42,516 nucleotides of DNA from Candidatus Neomicrothrix sp. UBA2131 (GCA_002329075.1 DCXR01000069.1:43055-85570); one strand, 5' to 3'. Positions 30,433 through 39,955 are shown, counted from the stretch's first letter. Numbers and translations are program-made. The notes: generated by a model not told the origin, from the letters alone.

Positions 30433-32880
30433 GTGGCACCACAGGTCCCCGACCGTGCACAGGTCGTCATCATCGGGGGTGGCGTCGTCGGCGCCAGCAT
30501 CGCCTACCACCTCACCGAGTTGGGCTGGACCGACATCGCCCTTCTCGAACGCCACACCCTCACCAGCGGTACGACCTGGCACGCCGCCGGCCTCGTGGGC
30601 TGCCTGCGGGCCACCCAGAACATGACCCGGCTGGCCGCCTACACCGCCGAGCTCTACGACCGGCTCGAAAACGAGATGGGCCACCCGACCGGCTTCAGGC
30701 AGACCGGCTCCGTCAGCGTCGCCGACAACCCGGAACGGCTGGAGGAGCTGGTCCGTGGCGCCGGCATGGCCAACTGCTTCGGCGTCGACGTCGACGTCAT
30801 CGGACCCGACGAACTGCTCGACCGCTGGCCACTCCTGAACCCCGAGGGCATCCTCGGCGGCGTCTGGCTCCCCGGCGACGGCCAGACCTCGCCCATCGAC
30901 ACCACCATGGCCCTGGCCGCCGTCGCCAGGGAAAATGGGGCCCGGGTCATGGAGGGCGTATCGGTCGAACGCATCCGCACCGCCGACGGCCGAGCCGTCG
31001 GCGTCGACACCGACCACGGGCCGATCGACGCCGAACACGTCGTCGTGGCGGCAGGCATGTGGTCGCACCAACTGGGCCGCGACATCGGCGTCAACATCCC
31101 ACTGGCCGCCTGCGAGCACTTCTACCTCGTCACCGACGGCATACCCGACCTGCCCAGCGGCCTTCCGGTCCTACGCGACACCGACAACTGCACCTACGTC
31201 AAGGAAGAAGCCGGCCGCCTCATGGTGGGCTTCTTCGAACCCGTCGCCAAGCCGTTCGGCACCGACGGCATCCCGATCGACCGGCCGAACATGCAGTTCC
31301 CGTTCGACTGGGACCACATGGCGCCCGTCTACGAAGGGATCTGTGAACGCATCCCGATGCTCGCCGAGGTGCCGTTGCGACTCGAGTTCAACGGCCCCGA
31401 ATCGTTCACGCCCGACGACCGCTACCTGCTCGGCGAAACCCCCGAGGTGCGCAACCTGTTCGTGGCGACGGGCTTCAACTCGATCGGCCTCCAGTCGGCG
31501 GGCGGGGTCGGCAAGGTGCTCGCCGACTGGATCGTCGACGGAAAGCCGCCCATGGACCTCTGGGACGTCGACATCCGACGCATGCAGGCCTTCCAGGCCA
31601 ACCGCCGCTACCTGCGGGACCGTTCCGTCGAGGGCCTCGGGCTGCTCTACGCAATGCACTGGCCATTCCGACAGGTCGAGACCGCCCGGGGCGTGCGACG
31701 CTCGGCGGTCCACGACCGGCTGACCGGCCTCGGGGCCTGCCATGGCGAGAGCGGTGGGTGGGAACGCCCGAACTGGTTCGCCCCCGAGGGCGTCGACCCC
31801 GTCTACGAGTACTCGTACGGCCGGCAGAACTGGTTCGAGCACTCGGCCGCCGAGCACCGGGCCTGCCGGGAAGGCGCCGCCCTGTTCGACCAGTCGTCGC
31901 TCGTCAAGCTGCTGGTCCAGGGGCCGGATGCCGCCGAGGTGCTGAACCGGATCTCGTCGGCCGACGTCGACACCGAGCCCGGTACGTCCGTCTACACCAC
32001 CTGGCTCAACGACCGCGGAGGGATCGAGGCGGACCTCACCGTCAATCGCCTCGACGACGAACGCTTCCTCGTCGTCACGGCATTCTCAACCCAGGTCAAG
32101 GACGCCGACTGGATCGCCAGGCACACACCCGCCGACGCAACGATGACGGTCACCGACGTGACCTCCGGCTGGGCGACGCTCGGCGTGTTCGGACCCGAGG
32201 CCCGCCGCATCCTCTCGCCGCTGACCGACACCGACCTCGGCAACGAGGCGTTCCCGTTCGGAACCCTCCAGGAGATCGACCTCGCCTACGCCCGCTCGAT
32301 CGCCGTGCGCCGCACCTACATGGGAGAGTTGGGCTGGGAACTGTACGTGCCGACCGAGTTCGCCGTCGGCGTGTTCGACGCCCTCTGGGAGTCGGGTGCA
32401 CCGGAGGGCCTCACGCTCGCCGGCTACCACGCCATGAACTCGCTGCGCATGGAAAAGGCGTACCGCCACTGGGGCGACGACATCGCCGACGAGGACACGC
32501 CGCTCGAGGCAGGGCTCTCCTGGGGCGTGTCGTGGGACAAGCCCGGCGGGTTCATCGGTCGCGAGGCCCTGATCGCCCAACGCGAGGCCGGCCTCACCCG
32601 TCGGCTCGTGCAGTTCCGCCTCGACGACCCCGAACCCCTGCTGTACCACGACGAGCCGGTGTTTCGCGACGGCCGACTGGTCGGGCGGATCACCTCGGGC
32701 ATGTACGGACACACCGTCGGTGGCGCCCTCGGCATGTCCTATCTCGGAAGCGAACCCGACACCCCGCGTCCACAGGTGATCGAAGGGACCTTCGAGGTCG
32801 GGGTCAACGGCGAGCGGGTTCCGGCGACAGCGTCGTACCGGCCGTTCTACGACCCCGACAGCGAGCGCGTCCGGCTCTAG
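30433..32880 (+). CDS. Dimethylglycine/sarcosine dehydrogenase-like FAD + GcvT protein
   Basis: An 815-residue two-part enzyme. The N-terminal DAO-type flavin domain has the dinucleotide loop GGGVVG (15-20), ribose-binding Glu39, and SGTTWHAAG with His50, the residue to which FAD is covalently bound in mammalian DMGDH/SarDH. From about residue 430 an aminomethyltransferase (GcvT) domain follows, including EHRACREGAALFDQSSLVKL and the C-terminal GcvT barrel (MEKAYRHWGDDIADEDTPLEAGL, FIGREAL). Such enzymes oxidatively remove N-methyl groups and pass the C1 unit to tetrahydrofolate. The start is GTG at 30433 with GGAGG five bases upstream. Substrate may be sarcosine, dimethylglycine or another N-methyl amine. 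Divergent from the aminotransferase. Confidence 0.9.
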   Translation: MAPQVPDRAQVVIIGGGVVGASIAYHLTELGWTDIALLERHTLTSGTTWHAAGLVGCLRATQNMTRLAAYTAELYDRLENEMGHPTGFRQTGSVSVADNPERLEELVRGAGMANCFGVDVDVIGPDELLDRWPLLNPEGILGGVWLPGDGQTSPIDTTMALAAVARENGARVMEGVSVERIRTADGRAVGVDTDHGPIDAEHVVVAAGMWSHQLGRDIGVNIPLAACEHFYLVTDGIPDLPSGLPVLRDTDNCTYVKEEAGRLMVGFFEPVAKPFGTDGIPIDRPNMQFPFDWDHMAPVYEGICERIPMLAEVPLRLEFNGPESFTPDDRYLLGETPEVRNLFVATGFNSIGLQSAGGVGKVLADWIVDGKPPMDLWDVDIRRMQAFQANRRYLRDRSVEGLGLLYAMHWPFRQVETARGVRRSAVHDRLTGLGACHGESGGWERPNWFAPEGVDPVYEYSYGRQNWFEHSAAEHRACREGAALFDQSSLVKLLVQGPDAAEVLNRISSADVDTEPGTSVYTTWLNDRGGIEADLTVNRLDDERFLVVTAFSTQVKDADWIARHTPADATMTVTDVTSGWATLGVFGPEARRILSPLTDTDLGNEAFPFGTLQEIDLAYARSIAVRRTYMGELGWELYVPTEFAVGVFDALWESGAPEGLTLAGYHAMNSLRMEKAYRHWGDDIADEDTPLEAGLSWGVSWDKPGGFIGREALIAQREAGLTRRLVQFRLDDPEPLLYHDEPVFRDGRLVGRITSGMYGHTVGGALGMSYLGSEPDTPRPQVIEGTFEVGVNGERVPATASYRPFYDPDSERVRL

Positions 32881-32911
32881 GCCGGGTCCGGCCAGTCGCC
32901 CCGGACGACGG

Positions 32912-34051
32912 TCAATACGAGAACGGCCATGCCTTGAAATACGCTCTTACGCGCGCCAAGATGCCAGCGATGCCCCGGGGCTCCAACAGCAGGAACCCTG
33001 CGATGAGCAGGCCGAAGATGACGTGGTTCAGTGAGGAGACCGACAGGATCCCCCCGAGGCCACCCTTGTCGCCACCGACGCCGGGAAGGTCGTAGTCCTT
33101 CGCCAGTCCGTCGATCACCCGAGGCAACGCTCCCACGAACAGCGCCCCGATGATCGAACCGTGCACGGTGCCGAGCCCACCGAGGATGACCATGGCGATG
33201 TACTGGATTGCGACGAGCAACCCGAAGTCGATCGGACTCACATAGGCCTGGAGTGTGCCGTAGAGGCCACCAGCCATCGCGGCGATCGCACTCGAGATGG
33301 CGAAGGCCATCGTCTTGTATCGGAAGAGATCGATGCCGATGATTTCGGCGGCGATGTCACGGTCGCGTACCGCCTGCAACGCCCGACCGGGCCGGGTGCG
33401 GACGATGTTCTTCACGAGGAGTGCAGTGACCGCCACGAACCCCCAGATGAGCCAGAAGAACGACTGCTGCTTCTCGAACCCATGGCCGAACAACGTGAGG
33501 TCCCGGAAGTCGAACGGCCCGACCTCCAGGGAGGCCTTCGACACGGAGACGCCCGTGTTCCCGCCGGTGACCGACTTCCAGTTGCGGAAAACGTGGTCCC
33601 CGACGAAAACCAGTCCGAGCGTGACGACCACCAGGTAGTTGCCCCGGAGTCGGAGCGCAAAGGGGCCGATCAGGAAGCCGACGGCGAAGCCCAAGAGAGT
33701 CGCTCCGGGCAACCACAACCAGAAGGGAAGGCCCCAGGTCGCTCCCGCGTAGGCGGTGAAGTAGGCGCCAACCCCGATGAACACCGAGTGCCCGAGCGAG
33801 ACCTGGCCCGTGTACCCGGTCAGGAGGTTGAGGCCCAGGGCGCCGATGGCGAATATGCCCGCATAGTTGAGGGTCGTCATCGTGAGCCCCCAGCCTTCGA
33901 CCAGGCGGGTGACCGCGAACGTCTCCCACCAGACCGGAATGAACAGGTAGGCGAAGACCATCACAACGAGGCCGGCTCGGAGCGTCGGAGAACCGAACAG
34001 CCGCAGGTCGTCCTGATAGCGGACCTTGAGGTCCTTCCACGGCCTCGACAT
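32912..34051 (-). CDS. livM: Branched-chain amino acid-type ABC permease LivM
   Basis: A 379-residue membrane protein of the LivM family with about ten helices; the GIFAIGALGLNLLTGYTGQVSLGHSVFIGVGAY block is the diagnostic LivM signature, and SSAIAAMAGGLYGTLQAYVSP with VILGGLGTVHGSIIGA is the conserved ATPase-contact region. The last gene of the liv operon, 31 bp after livH, convergent with the dehydrogenase gene. It would pair with LivH to form the channel. Confidence 0.93.
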   Translation of the reverse strand: MSRPWKDLKVRYQDDLRLFGSPTLRAGLVVMVFAYLFIPVWWETFAVTRLVEGWGLTMTTLNYAGIFAIGALGLNLLTGYTGQVSLGHSVFIGVGAYFTAYAGATWGLPFWLWLPGATLLGFAVGFLIGPFALRLRGNYLVVVTLGLVFVGDHVFRNWKSVTGGNTGVSVSKASLEVGPFDFRDLTLFGHGFEKQQSFFWLIWGFVAVTALLVKNIVRTRPGRALQAVRDRDIAAEIIGIDLFRYKTMAFAISSAIAAMAGGLYGTLQAYVSPIDFGLLVAIQYIAMVILGGLGTVHGSIIGALFVGALPRVIDGLAKDYDLPGVGGDKGGLGGILSVSSLNHVIFGLLIAGFLLLEPRGIAGILARVRAYFKAWPFSY

Positions 34052-34082
34052 CAGCCCCGCATCCCCCCGCTCCGTGGTCGCC

Positions 34083-35144
34083 TCATACCCGATGAACCTC
34101 CTTGGTGCCGAAGAGGCCGTAGGGCCGGACCATCAGGACGAGCAGCATCACGATGTACACGGCGACCCGGTCGAAGCCCACGCCGAGCCATTGGAGGTCC
34201 CATTCGGGTTGGTACACCTTGGTCAGGTTCTGGACGATCCCGATGATGACACCACCCAACACAGCGCCACCGGGCGAGTCGAACCCGCCGAGGATCATGG
34301 CAGGGAAGGCGAAGAAGACGACGAGGTCCAGGTTGGGGGTGAGTTGGGCGATCCCCGCACCGGCGGTCGTGCCGGCCAATGCCGCCACGCCACCGGCGAT
34401 GCCGAACGCCACCGCGAACACCACCCTGAGGGAGATGCCCTGGGCAACCGCTGCCTCATGGTCGAAGTGCGTGGCCCGCATCGCCACGCCGATCTTGGTA
34501 TACCGGTTGACGGCGAAGAATGCCACCAGCGCAGCGGCCATGAGCCCGATCGTCCAGAGCTTGGCATGCGACAGGACGAGGCCTCCGACCTTCGTCACGT
34601 TGAGTCCCCAGGGGTCGCCCATGTTGAGTTCCGAGAAGCCCCAGATGGACGGGACGATCTGCTTGATGACGAAGAGCAGGCCGATCGTGACCATGATCGA
34701 GCCAAAGACGGGCAGTTCCTTGGTCTGTCCGGTCCCCAGGTGCTGCTCGATCCGGCGCGTCACGCCGTAGCCGATGAGACCGACGACAGCCGCTGTGGCA
34801 ACAGCGGAGACGTGACCCCATCCGTTGAAGTAGAAAACGGCCCACAGAACGAGCAACAGTGCGACGCCCACCGTCTCGCGCAGCACCCATTGGAGGAGGA
34901 TGCGCTGTACCACCATGCTGACACCGGCCGTCACCAGGATCGACACCAGAAGGGCCAGGTAGAAGTTCCAGCCCCACGTCTGGCTGACGTTGTAGGTGAC
35001 GTACGCCCCGATCAGCACGAACCCCCCCTGGGCGAAGTTGATGATGCCGGTGGCTCGGTAGATGACGACGAAGCCGAGCACGATCACCGAGTACTGGGCG
35101 CCCATTGCCACTCCGTCGAACAGGCCCTGCAGGAGTTGGATCAC
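34083..35144 (-). CDS. livH: Branched-chain amino acid-type ABC permease LivH
   Basis: A 353-residue LivH permease. The N-terminal LFDGVAMGAQYSVIVLGFVVIYRATGIINFAQG and the later MRATHFDHEAAVAQGIS and FPAMILGGFDSPGGAVLGG blocks are family hallmarks. The middle insert (about residues 85-135) is longer than in E. coli LivH, giving extra hydrophobic segments. Start GTG overlaps the stop of the upstream acyl-CoA ligase (GTGA), and a GAGGGGA precedes it, so translation is coupled. Confidence 0.93.
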   Translation of the reverse strand: MIQLLQGLFDGVAMGAQYSVIVLGFVVIYRATGIINFAQGGFVLIGAYVTYNVSQTWGWNFYLALLVSILVTAGVSMVVQRILLQWVLRETVGVALLLVLWAVFYFNGWGHVSAVATAAVVGLIGYGVTRRIEQHLGTGQTKELPVFGSIMVTIGLLFVIKQIVPSIWGFSELNMGDPWGLNVTKVGGLVLSHAKLWTIGLMAAALVAFFAVNRYTKIGVAMRATHFDHEAAVAQGISLRVVFAVAFGIAGGVAALAGTTAGAGIAQLTPNLDLVVFFAFPAMILGGFDSPGGAVLGGVIIGIVQNLTKVYQPEWDLQWLGVGFDRVAVYIVMLLVLMVRPYGLFGTKEVHRV

Positions 35145-36970
35145 CGGTACATCCCCTCGATGAGGTCGCTGAACTGTTCGGCGATCGCGGACCGCTTCAC
35201 CTTCTGGGTGGCCGTGAGCTGCCCGTCCTCGTGGTCGAGTTCGATGGGCAGTAATTCGAAGCGCTTGACCGTCTCGACCTGGGCGAACTCGACGTTTGTC
35301 TCGGCGACGACCTTGTCGATCAGGTCCCGGACCTCGGGCTTGGAGGCCAGATCCTCGTAGGTCGTGTAGGGCACCCGCTGGCGCGTCGCCCAGTCGCCGA
35401 CGGTGTCACCCTCGATCCCGACCAGGGCGGTGAGGAACTTGCGGCGGTCGCCGACGACGATGGCTTCCCGGACGTACGGCGACACCTTGAGTCGGTTCTC
35501 GATCTCCGACGGCGAGATGTTCTTGCCGCCGGCGGTGATGATGATGTCCTTCTTGCGGTCGGTGATGTGGAGATGCCCGTCCTCGTCCATGAAGCCGACG
35601 TCCCCCGTGTGCAGCCAGCCATCGACGACCGTGGCGGCGGTGGCCTCCGGATTCTTGAAATAGCCCAGGAAGGTGCCGTCCGAGCGGGTCAGGATCTCGC
35701 CGTCGTCGGCAATGCGGACCTCGGATCCGGGCAGCGGCTTACCCACCGTCCCGATACGGATGTCATCGGCAGGCGTCACGGTGGCAACCGCAGTGTTCTC
35801 GGTCATGCCGTAGCCCTCACGGACCGGGATGCCGATCGACCGCAGGAACTCGAGTACCTGGGGGGCAATGGGCGCCGCACCGGACAGGGCTTCTCGGACC
35901 CGTGCCATGCCGAGTTGACGGCGGAGCGACCGGAACACGAGGAGCCAACCCAGCCCGTACCAGAGTCGGTGGTGGGGCCCGTACGTCCCGTTCACCCGCC
36001 GACGCTCCAGTGCCGCACCCTGTGCCAGCCAGAATCCGAGCATTTTTCGCTTGGACCAGGAGGCGTCTGCACCCCGGATCTGGACACCGGCCATCATCTT
36101 CTCCCAGACCCGTGGCACGCCAAGGAAGAAGGTCGGCTGGACGTCACGGAGGTCCTGGAGGAACGAGTCGGGGTCCTCGCCGAAGTTGACGATGTAGCCA
36201 TGTGAGATCCCGTTACTCACCGTGACCACCCGCTCGGCAATGTGGCACAAGGGCAGGTAGGACAGAACCTCGTCTCCCTCCCCGATCTCGAAGACCGAGC
36301 GCCAGGCCTGGGACGACACGTGCAGGTTGCGGTGGCTGATCATGGCGCCCTTCGGTGGGCCGGTCGTACCGGACGTGTAGACGATGATCGCCGGGTCCGT
36401 CGAAGAGATCTGTACGACGAGACGTTCGTGATCGCCGGGGTCCTCGGCTCGACCCCGGTCGAGCAGTTCGTCGAAGGTCAGGACGCGGGGGTCGTCGAGG
36501 ATCCGTACGCCGCGTGGATCGACGACGACGATGTGGGCGAGATTGTCGAGGTGCTCCCATACCTCGACCGCCTTGTCGAGTTGTTCCTCGTCCTCGGCGA
36601 CGAGCAGCCTGGACTCGGAGTGGCCAAGGAGGTACTCGACCTCCGAGGTGGGACTGGTCGGATAGATCCCGACGGCGACTGCCCCGATGCTCTGTGCACC
36701 GAGGTCGACAAAGACCCATTGGGGACAGTTCTCGGAGTGGATGGCCACCGTGTCTCCCGGCTCGATCCCGAGTGAACGCAGGCCGAGCGCCACCCAGCGG
36801 ACGTGCTCAGCGACTTCGGCCCAGGTGAGTTCGTGCCAGACTCCGAACTCCTTGTGACGCATCGACACGCCGTCTGGACGAGCGGCGGCCGCGGTGAGCA
36901 ACTTGGCCGGAAGATTCTCCGGCGGTGCGTCGACGGGTGACCGGTCGGTGGCCGCTTCGGTTGCTGTCAT
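35141..36970 (-). CDS. Long-chain-type acyl-CoA synthetase (AMP-forming)
   Basis: A 609-residue ANL-superfamily ligase that activates a carboxylic acid with ATP and CoA. The AMP-binding loop (IVYTSGTTGPPKG), a GYGMTENTA motif, WLHTGDVGFMDEDGHLHITDR with KKDIIITAGGKNISPSEIE, are all present, and the length fits FACL (FadD15-like) enzymes. It is embedded in the liv operon: its ATG overlaps the livG stop (ATGA) with a GGGGGAG site upstream, and its stop overlaps the livH start. This placement suggests that the imported substrate is a carboxylic acid that is activated on entry; aromatic or fatty acids are candidates, not proven. Confidence 0.92.
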   Translation of the reverse strand: MTATEAATDRSPVDAPPENLPAKLLTAAAARPDGVSMRHKEFGVWHELTWAEVAEHVRWVALGLRSLGIEPGDTVAIHSENCPQWVFVDLGAQSIGAVAVGIYPTSPTSEVEYLLGHSESRLLVAEDEEQLDKAVEVWEHLDNLAHIVVVDPRGVRILDDPRVLTFDELLDRGRAEDPGDHERLVVQISSTDPAIIVYTSGTTGPPKGAMISHRNLHVSSQAWRSVFEIGEGDEVLSYLPLCHIAERVVTVSNGISHGYIVNFGEDPDSFLQDLRDVQPTFFLGVPRVWEKMMAGVQIRGADASWSKRKMLGFWLAQGAALERRRVNGTYGPHHRLWYGLGWLLVFRSLRRQLGMARVREALSGAAPIAPQVLEFLRSIGIPVREGYGMTENTAVATVTPADDIRIGTVGKPLPGSEVRIADDGEILTRSDGTFLGYFKNPEATAATVVDGWLHTGDVGFMDEDGHLHITDRKKDIIITAGGKNISPSEIENRLKVSPYVREAIVVGDRRKFLTALVGIEGDTVGDWATRQRVPYTTYEDLASKPEVRDLIDKVVAETNVEFAQVETVKRFELLPIELDHEDGQLTATQKVKRSAIAEQFSDLIEGMYR

Positions 36971-37758
36971 GACGTCTCCCCCAGGTAGGCCGCTATCACG
37001 TCGGAGTTCGATTGGATATCTGCCGGATCGCCTGTGGCGATCACCACGCCGAAGTCGAGGGCCATCACCCTGTCCGCGATGTCCATCACCATCGCCATGT
37101 CGTGCTCCACGAGGATGACCGGCACCCCGAGTTCGTGGTTGACCTCGAGGATGTAGCGGGCCATGTCCTCGGTCTCCTCGAGGTTCATCCCGGCGACCGG
37201 TTCGTCCAGCAGTAGCAACCGGGGCTCCATTGCCAGTGCCCGACCGAGTTCGATCCGCTTCTGAATGCCGAAAGGCAACAGGCCGACCGGTGTGTATCGG
37301 TGCGCCTGGAGTTCAAGCAGGTCGATGACCTCTTCCACCCGACCGCGGTTCTCGAGTTCCTCACGTTTGGCGCGTCCCCACCACAGGGCGCCGGACAAGA
37401 ACCCCGTGCGCATCCGGAGGTGGCGACCCAGCATCAGGTTGTCGATCAAGTCCAGGTTCATGAACAACCCGAGGCTCTGAAAGGTCCGACCGATGCCACG
37501 ACGGGCGATCGCGACGGGTCGCTGCCCGACCACCTCCCAGCCATCGAGTCGGATGGAGCCCTGTTCGGGCCGGTAGACGCCGTTGAGGCAGTTGAAGATC
37601 GACGTCTTGCCGGCACCGTTGGGTCCGATCACGGCGAACAACTCGCCGGGATCGACGTGGAAACTGACGTCGTGGAGTGCGGTGACACCACCGAAGTGGA
37701 GGGTCATGCCTTCGGCCTCGAGGATCGGATCGGCGCCCGGCACCGGGCTGGCACCCAT
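36967..37758 (-). CDS. livG: ABC transporter ATP-binding protein LivG
   Basis: A 263-residue ATPase starting at an ATG that overlaps the livF stop (TGATG). Walker A GPNGAGKT is at 45-52; the LSGGQ-type signature is the subfamily variant LPFGIQKRIELGRAL; Walker B RLLLLDEPVAGMN follows. The YxxLFMNLDLIDNLMLGRHL-like region (residues after the Q-loop) is typical of LivG. An upstream GTG in frame would add four codons, but the TGATG junction is more natural. Its stop overlaps the acyl-CoA ligase start. Confidence 0.93.
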   Translation of the reverse strand: MGASPVPGADPILEAEGMTLHFGGVTALHDVSFHVDPGELFAVIGPNGAGKTSIFNCLNGVYRPEQGSIRLDGWEVVGQRPVAIARRGIGRTFQSLGLFMNLDLIDNLMLGRHLRMRTGFLSGALWWGRAKREELENRGRVEEVIDLLELQAHRYTPVGLLPFGIQKRIELGRALAMEPRLLLLDEPVAGMNLEETEDMARYILEVNHELGVPVILVEHDMAMVMDIADRVMALDFGVVIATGDPADIQSNSDVIAAYLGETS

Positions 37759-38585
37759 CAGGCACTCCACCGCTTGCGTCGACGATAGGTCTTCACGTCG
37801 CGGAATGACCGGTGGCCCGTCTCGCCGACCCCGAGGTAGAACTCGCGGATGTCGGCGTCGGCCAGCAGTTCGGCCCCGGTGCCGTCACGGACGATGCGCC
37901 CGTTCTCCATGACGTAGGCGCGGTCGGCAATGGAGAGGGCCATAGCGGCGTTCTGTTCCACGAGGAGCACGCTGGTGCCCTGGGCGTTGATGTCACGGAT
38001 GATGTACCGGACCTGTTGGACCAGGAGGGGTGCCAGGCCGAGCGACGGCTCGTCGAGCAGGAGCAGCTTCGGCGACGCCATGAGTGCGCGTCCGATCGCC
38101 AGCATCTGCTGTTCTCCACCGGAGAGATATCCGGCGGTCGACCTGGCTCGTTCGGCAAGGACGGGGAAGAGGTCGACGACCCGGTCGTGCGCCTCGTTGA
38201 CCGCCTGTCGGGACCGCACGGTGTAGGCGCCGCTCCGGAGGTTCTCCTCGACGCTCAACTCGGCGAAGATCCTCCGACCCTCCATGACCTGGGAAAGTCC
38301 GTTCCGGACCAACCGGGAGGTGTCGTCGAGGTTGCTGCGCCGGCCGAGGAACGACACGGTTCCCTTGGTGATGTTGCCACGGTGCACCTCGAGAAGCCCG
38401 GTGACGGCACGCAGCAGGGTGGTCTTGCCGGCGCCGTTGGCCCCCAACAGGGCGACGATCTCGCCCTCGGCAACCTCGAGGGACACGCCGCGCAGCACGA
38501 GGATGACGTCGTTGTAGACAACCTCGATGTTCTGGACGGCAAGGATCGGTTCCGCTGCCACGGTGGCGACCGCAGGTTGGTTCAT
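37758..38585 (-). CDS. livF: ABC transporter ATP-binding protein LivF
   Basis: A 275-residue ATPase. It starts with an ATG 140 bp after livK. Walker A GANGAGKT is at 48-55, YLSGGEQQMLAIGRAL is the ABC signature, LLLLDEPSLGLAP the Walker B, and the LivF-specific VMEGRRIFAELSVEENL is present. A basic C-terminal tail (KTYRRRKRWSA) extends past the usual end of about 235-240 residues. It forms the ATPase pair with LivG. Confidence 0.93.
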   Translation of the reverse strand: MNQPAVATVAAEPILAVQNIEVVYNDVILVLRGVSLEVAEGEIVALLGANGAGKTTLLRAVTGLLEVHRGNITKGTVSFLGRRSNLDDTSRLVRNGLSQVMEGRRIFAELSVEENLRSGAYTVRSRQAVNEAHDRVVDLFPVLAERARSTAGYLSGGEQQMLAIGRALMASPKLLLLDEPSLGLAPLLVQQVRYIIRDINAQGTSVLLVEQNAAMALSIADRAYVMENGRIVRDGTGAELLADADIREFYLGVGETGHRSFRDVKTYRRRKRWSA

Positions 38586-38673
38586 AACTCGCTTTCAGGA
38601 CTGCCGTCCCCGAAACCCGAGGGAGGAAACATGGGACGGCCCCGATTGCCCAGGACTTTCATTTCGCCGGGGT

Positions 38674-38713
38674 GGCCGGCACCGGCGCGCTTCACAGCGC
38701 CCGGCACCGGGCC
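38674..38713 (-). other. Strong intra-operon hairpin between livK and livF
   Basis: On the minus strand GCGCT-GTGA-AGCGC forms the tip of a long GC stem; the flanking GGTGCCGG and CCGGTGCC extend it to roughly 13 further base pairs with one bulge. No T-run follows. It lies in the 140-bp gap just after livK and may limit transcription into the downstream genes or protect the livK message, as commonly seen for binding-protein genes. Confidence 0.5.
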
Positions 38714-38725
38714 GTCGTCGTTCGC

Positions 38726-39955
38726 CTAGAAGTCGAAGCCTGCGGCGTGCGAACTCTGGAAGATCGTGACCGCCTCGACCCCATTCGGCACTTCGGGGTT
38801 CACCCGGTAGATGGTGTTCGACCGACTGGGCTCGCGCTCTGCGACTGAGCCGTACTTGTACATGCCGAACAGTCCGTCGTAGTCGAAGTCGCCGATCTGG
38901 GTGGACGCCTTCTGGATGCCTTCGCGCGACAGGTCACCGTTGGCCGCCGCCTTCTCGAGCACCTTTACCGTCAACTGCGCCATCGCATAGCCGAACTGGA
39001 AGTAGTAGTCGGGAGGCTGTTCGGGGTAGTACGTCTCGAGCCGCTCAACCAACCTGACCATTCCGGGCACGTCCGGATCGGCCCAGGTTGCACCCTCGCC
39101 AATGATGATCAGGTACGCCTGGAGATAGGGAGCGAGTGCCGAATCGGCGAGGACGTTGATCCACACCGGCGAATTCCCGAGCCACACCGGGGTGAACTCC
39201 GACTGTGCAGCGGCTCCGAGCGCACCACCGGTCACCGACGGTGTCGACGTGAGCCACACGACCTCACAACCCGAACCCTGCAACTGCTGGACCTGGGCAC
39301 TGAAGTCCGTGTCACCCGAGACGTATCTCGCGGTGTCGGCGATGGTGATCCCCAGTGCCTCGGCGATGAAGTCCAGGCCCTGCTGGCCGGCCTCGCCGTA
39401 CGGATCGTCCTGGATGAAGCTGCAGTAGACTTGGTCCACGGATCCGCCACCTTCGTTGATCCACCAGTCGATGCCGTTGATGGCCTGGACCTGGTAGGGA
39501 GCACCCAACGGCACCAGATTCGGCTGACGCACCCAGGCGGCGTCCAACGATGCCGGGATCGCCAACAGGCCGTCGGCCGCGAGGGTCTCGAGCGCTGCGT
39601 TCACGATCGGTGTCCCCAGCAGGTTGCCGATCATCGCCACGTCGTCCTTGATCTCGTTGTACACCTGCAGTGCAACGGTCGGGTTGTACGTGCTGTCACC
39701 CTCGACGACCTCGATCTGGTACTTCCCGGCGATACCCCCCTGGGCGTTGGTCCAGTCGTAGAAGGTCATCGAACCCTTGTGCAGCGGGTTGCCGATGATC
39801 GCCACCGGCCCGGTGAAGTCGTTCACCACACCGATCTTGATGGTCGTGCCATCGAAGCCGGGTGCCGTCGATGGCTCTGAATCGTCGTCACCGCAGCCTG
39901 CGGCGAGAAGTGTGAACGACAGTGCAAGAGCAAGAACCTTGGACAGACGCTTCAT
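38726..39955 (-). CDS. livK: Branched-chain amino acid-type ABC substrate-binding lipoprotein
   Basis: A 409-residue periplasmic-binding-protein-like protein (Peripla_BP_6 fold) anchored by a lipobox LAAGC (Cys21). The mature start IKIGVVNDFTGPVA and QGGIAGKYQIEVVEGDSTYNPTVALQ are typical of the Leu/Ile/Val-binding-like family; actinobacterial members also bind aromatic acids, amides or polyols. Start ATG at 39955 has AGGAGGA ten bases upstream. It heads the liv operon, separated from livF by a hairpin, and is divergent from xseA (179-bp gap, no clear promoter visible). Confidence 0.92.
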   Translation of the reverse strand: MKRLSKVLALALSFTLLAAGCGDDDSEPSTAPGFDGTTIKIGVVNDFTGPVAIIGNPLHKGSMTFYDWTNAQGGIAGKYQIEVVEGDSTYNPTVALQVYNEIKDDVAMIGNLLGTPIVNAALETLAADGLLAIPASLDAAWVRQPNLVPLGAPYQVQAINGIDWWINEGGGSVDQVYCSFIQDDPYGEAGQQGLDFIAEALGITIADTARYVSGDTDFSAQVQQLQGSGCEVVWLTSTPSVTGGALGAAAQSEFTPVWLGNSPVWINVLADSALAPYLQAYLIIIGEGATWADPDVPGMVRLVERLETYYPEQPPDYYFQFGYAMAQLTVKVLEKAAANGDLSREGIQKASTQIGDFDYDGLFGMYKYGSVAEREPSRSNTIYRVNPEVPNGVEAVTIFQSSHAAGFDF

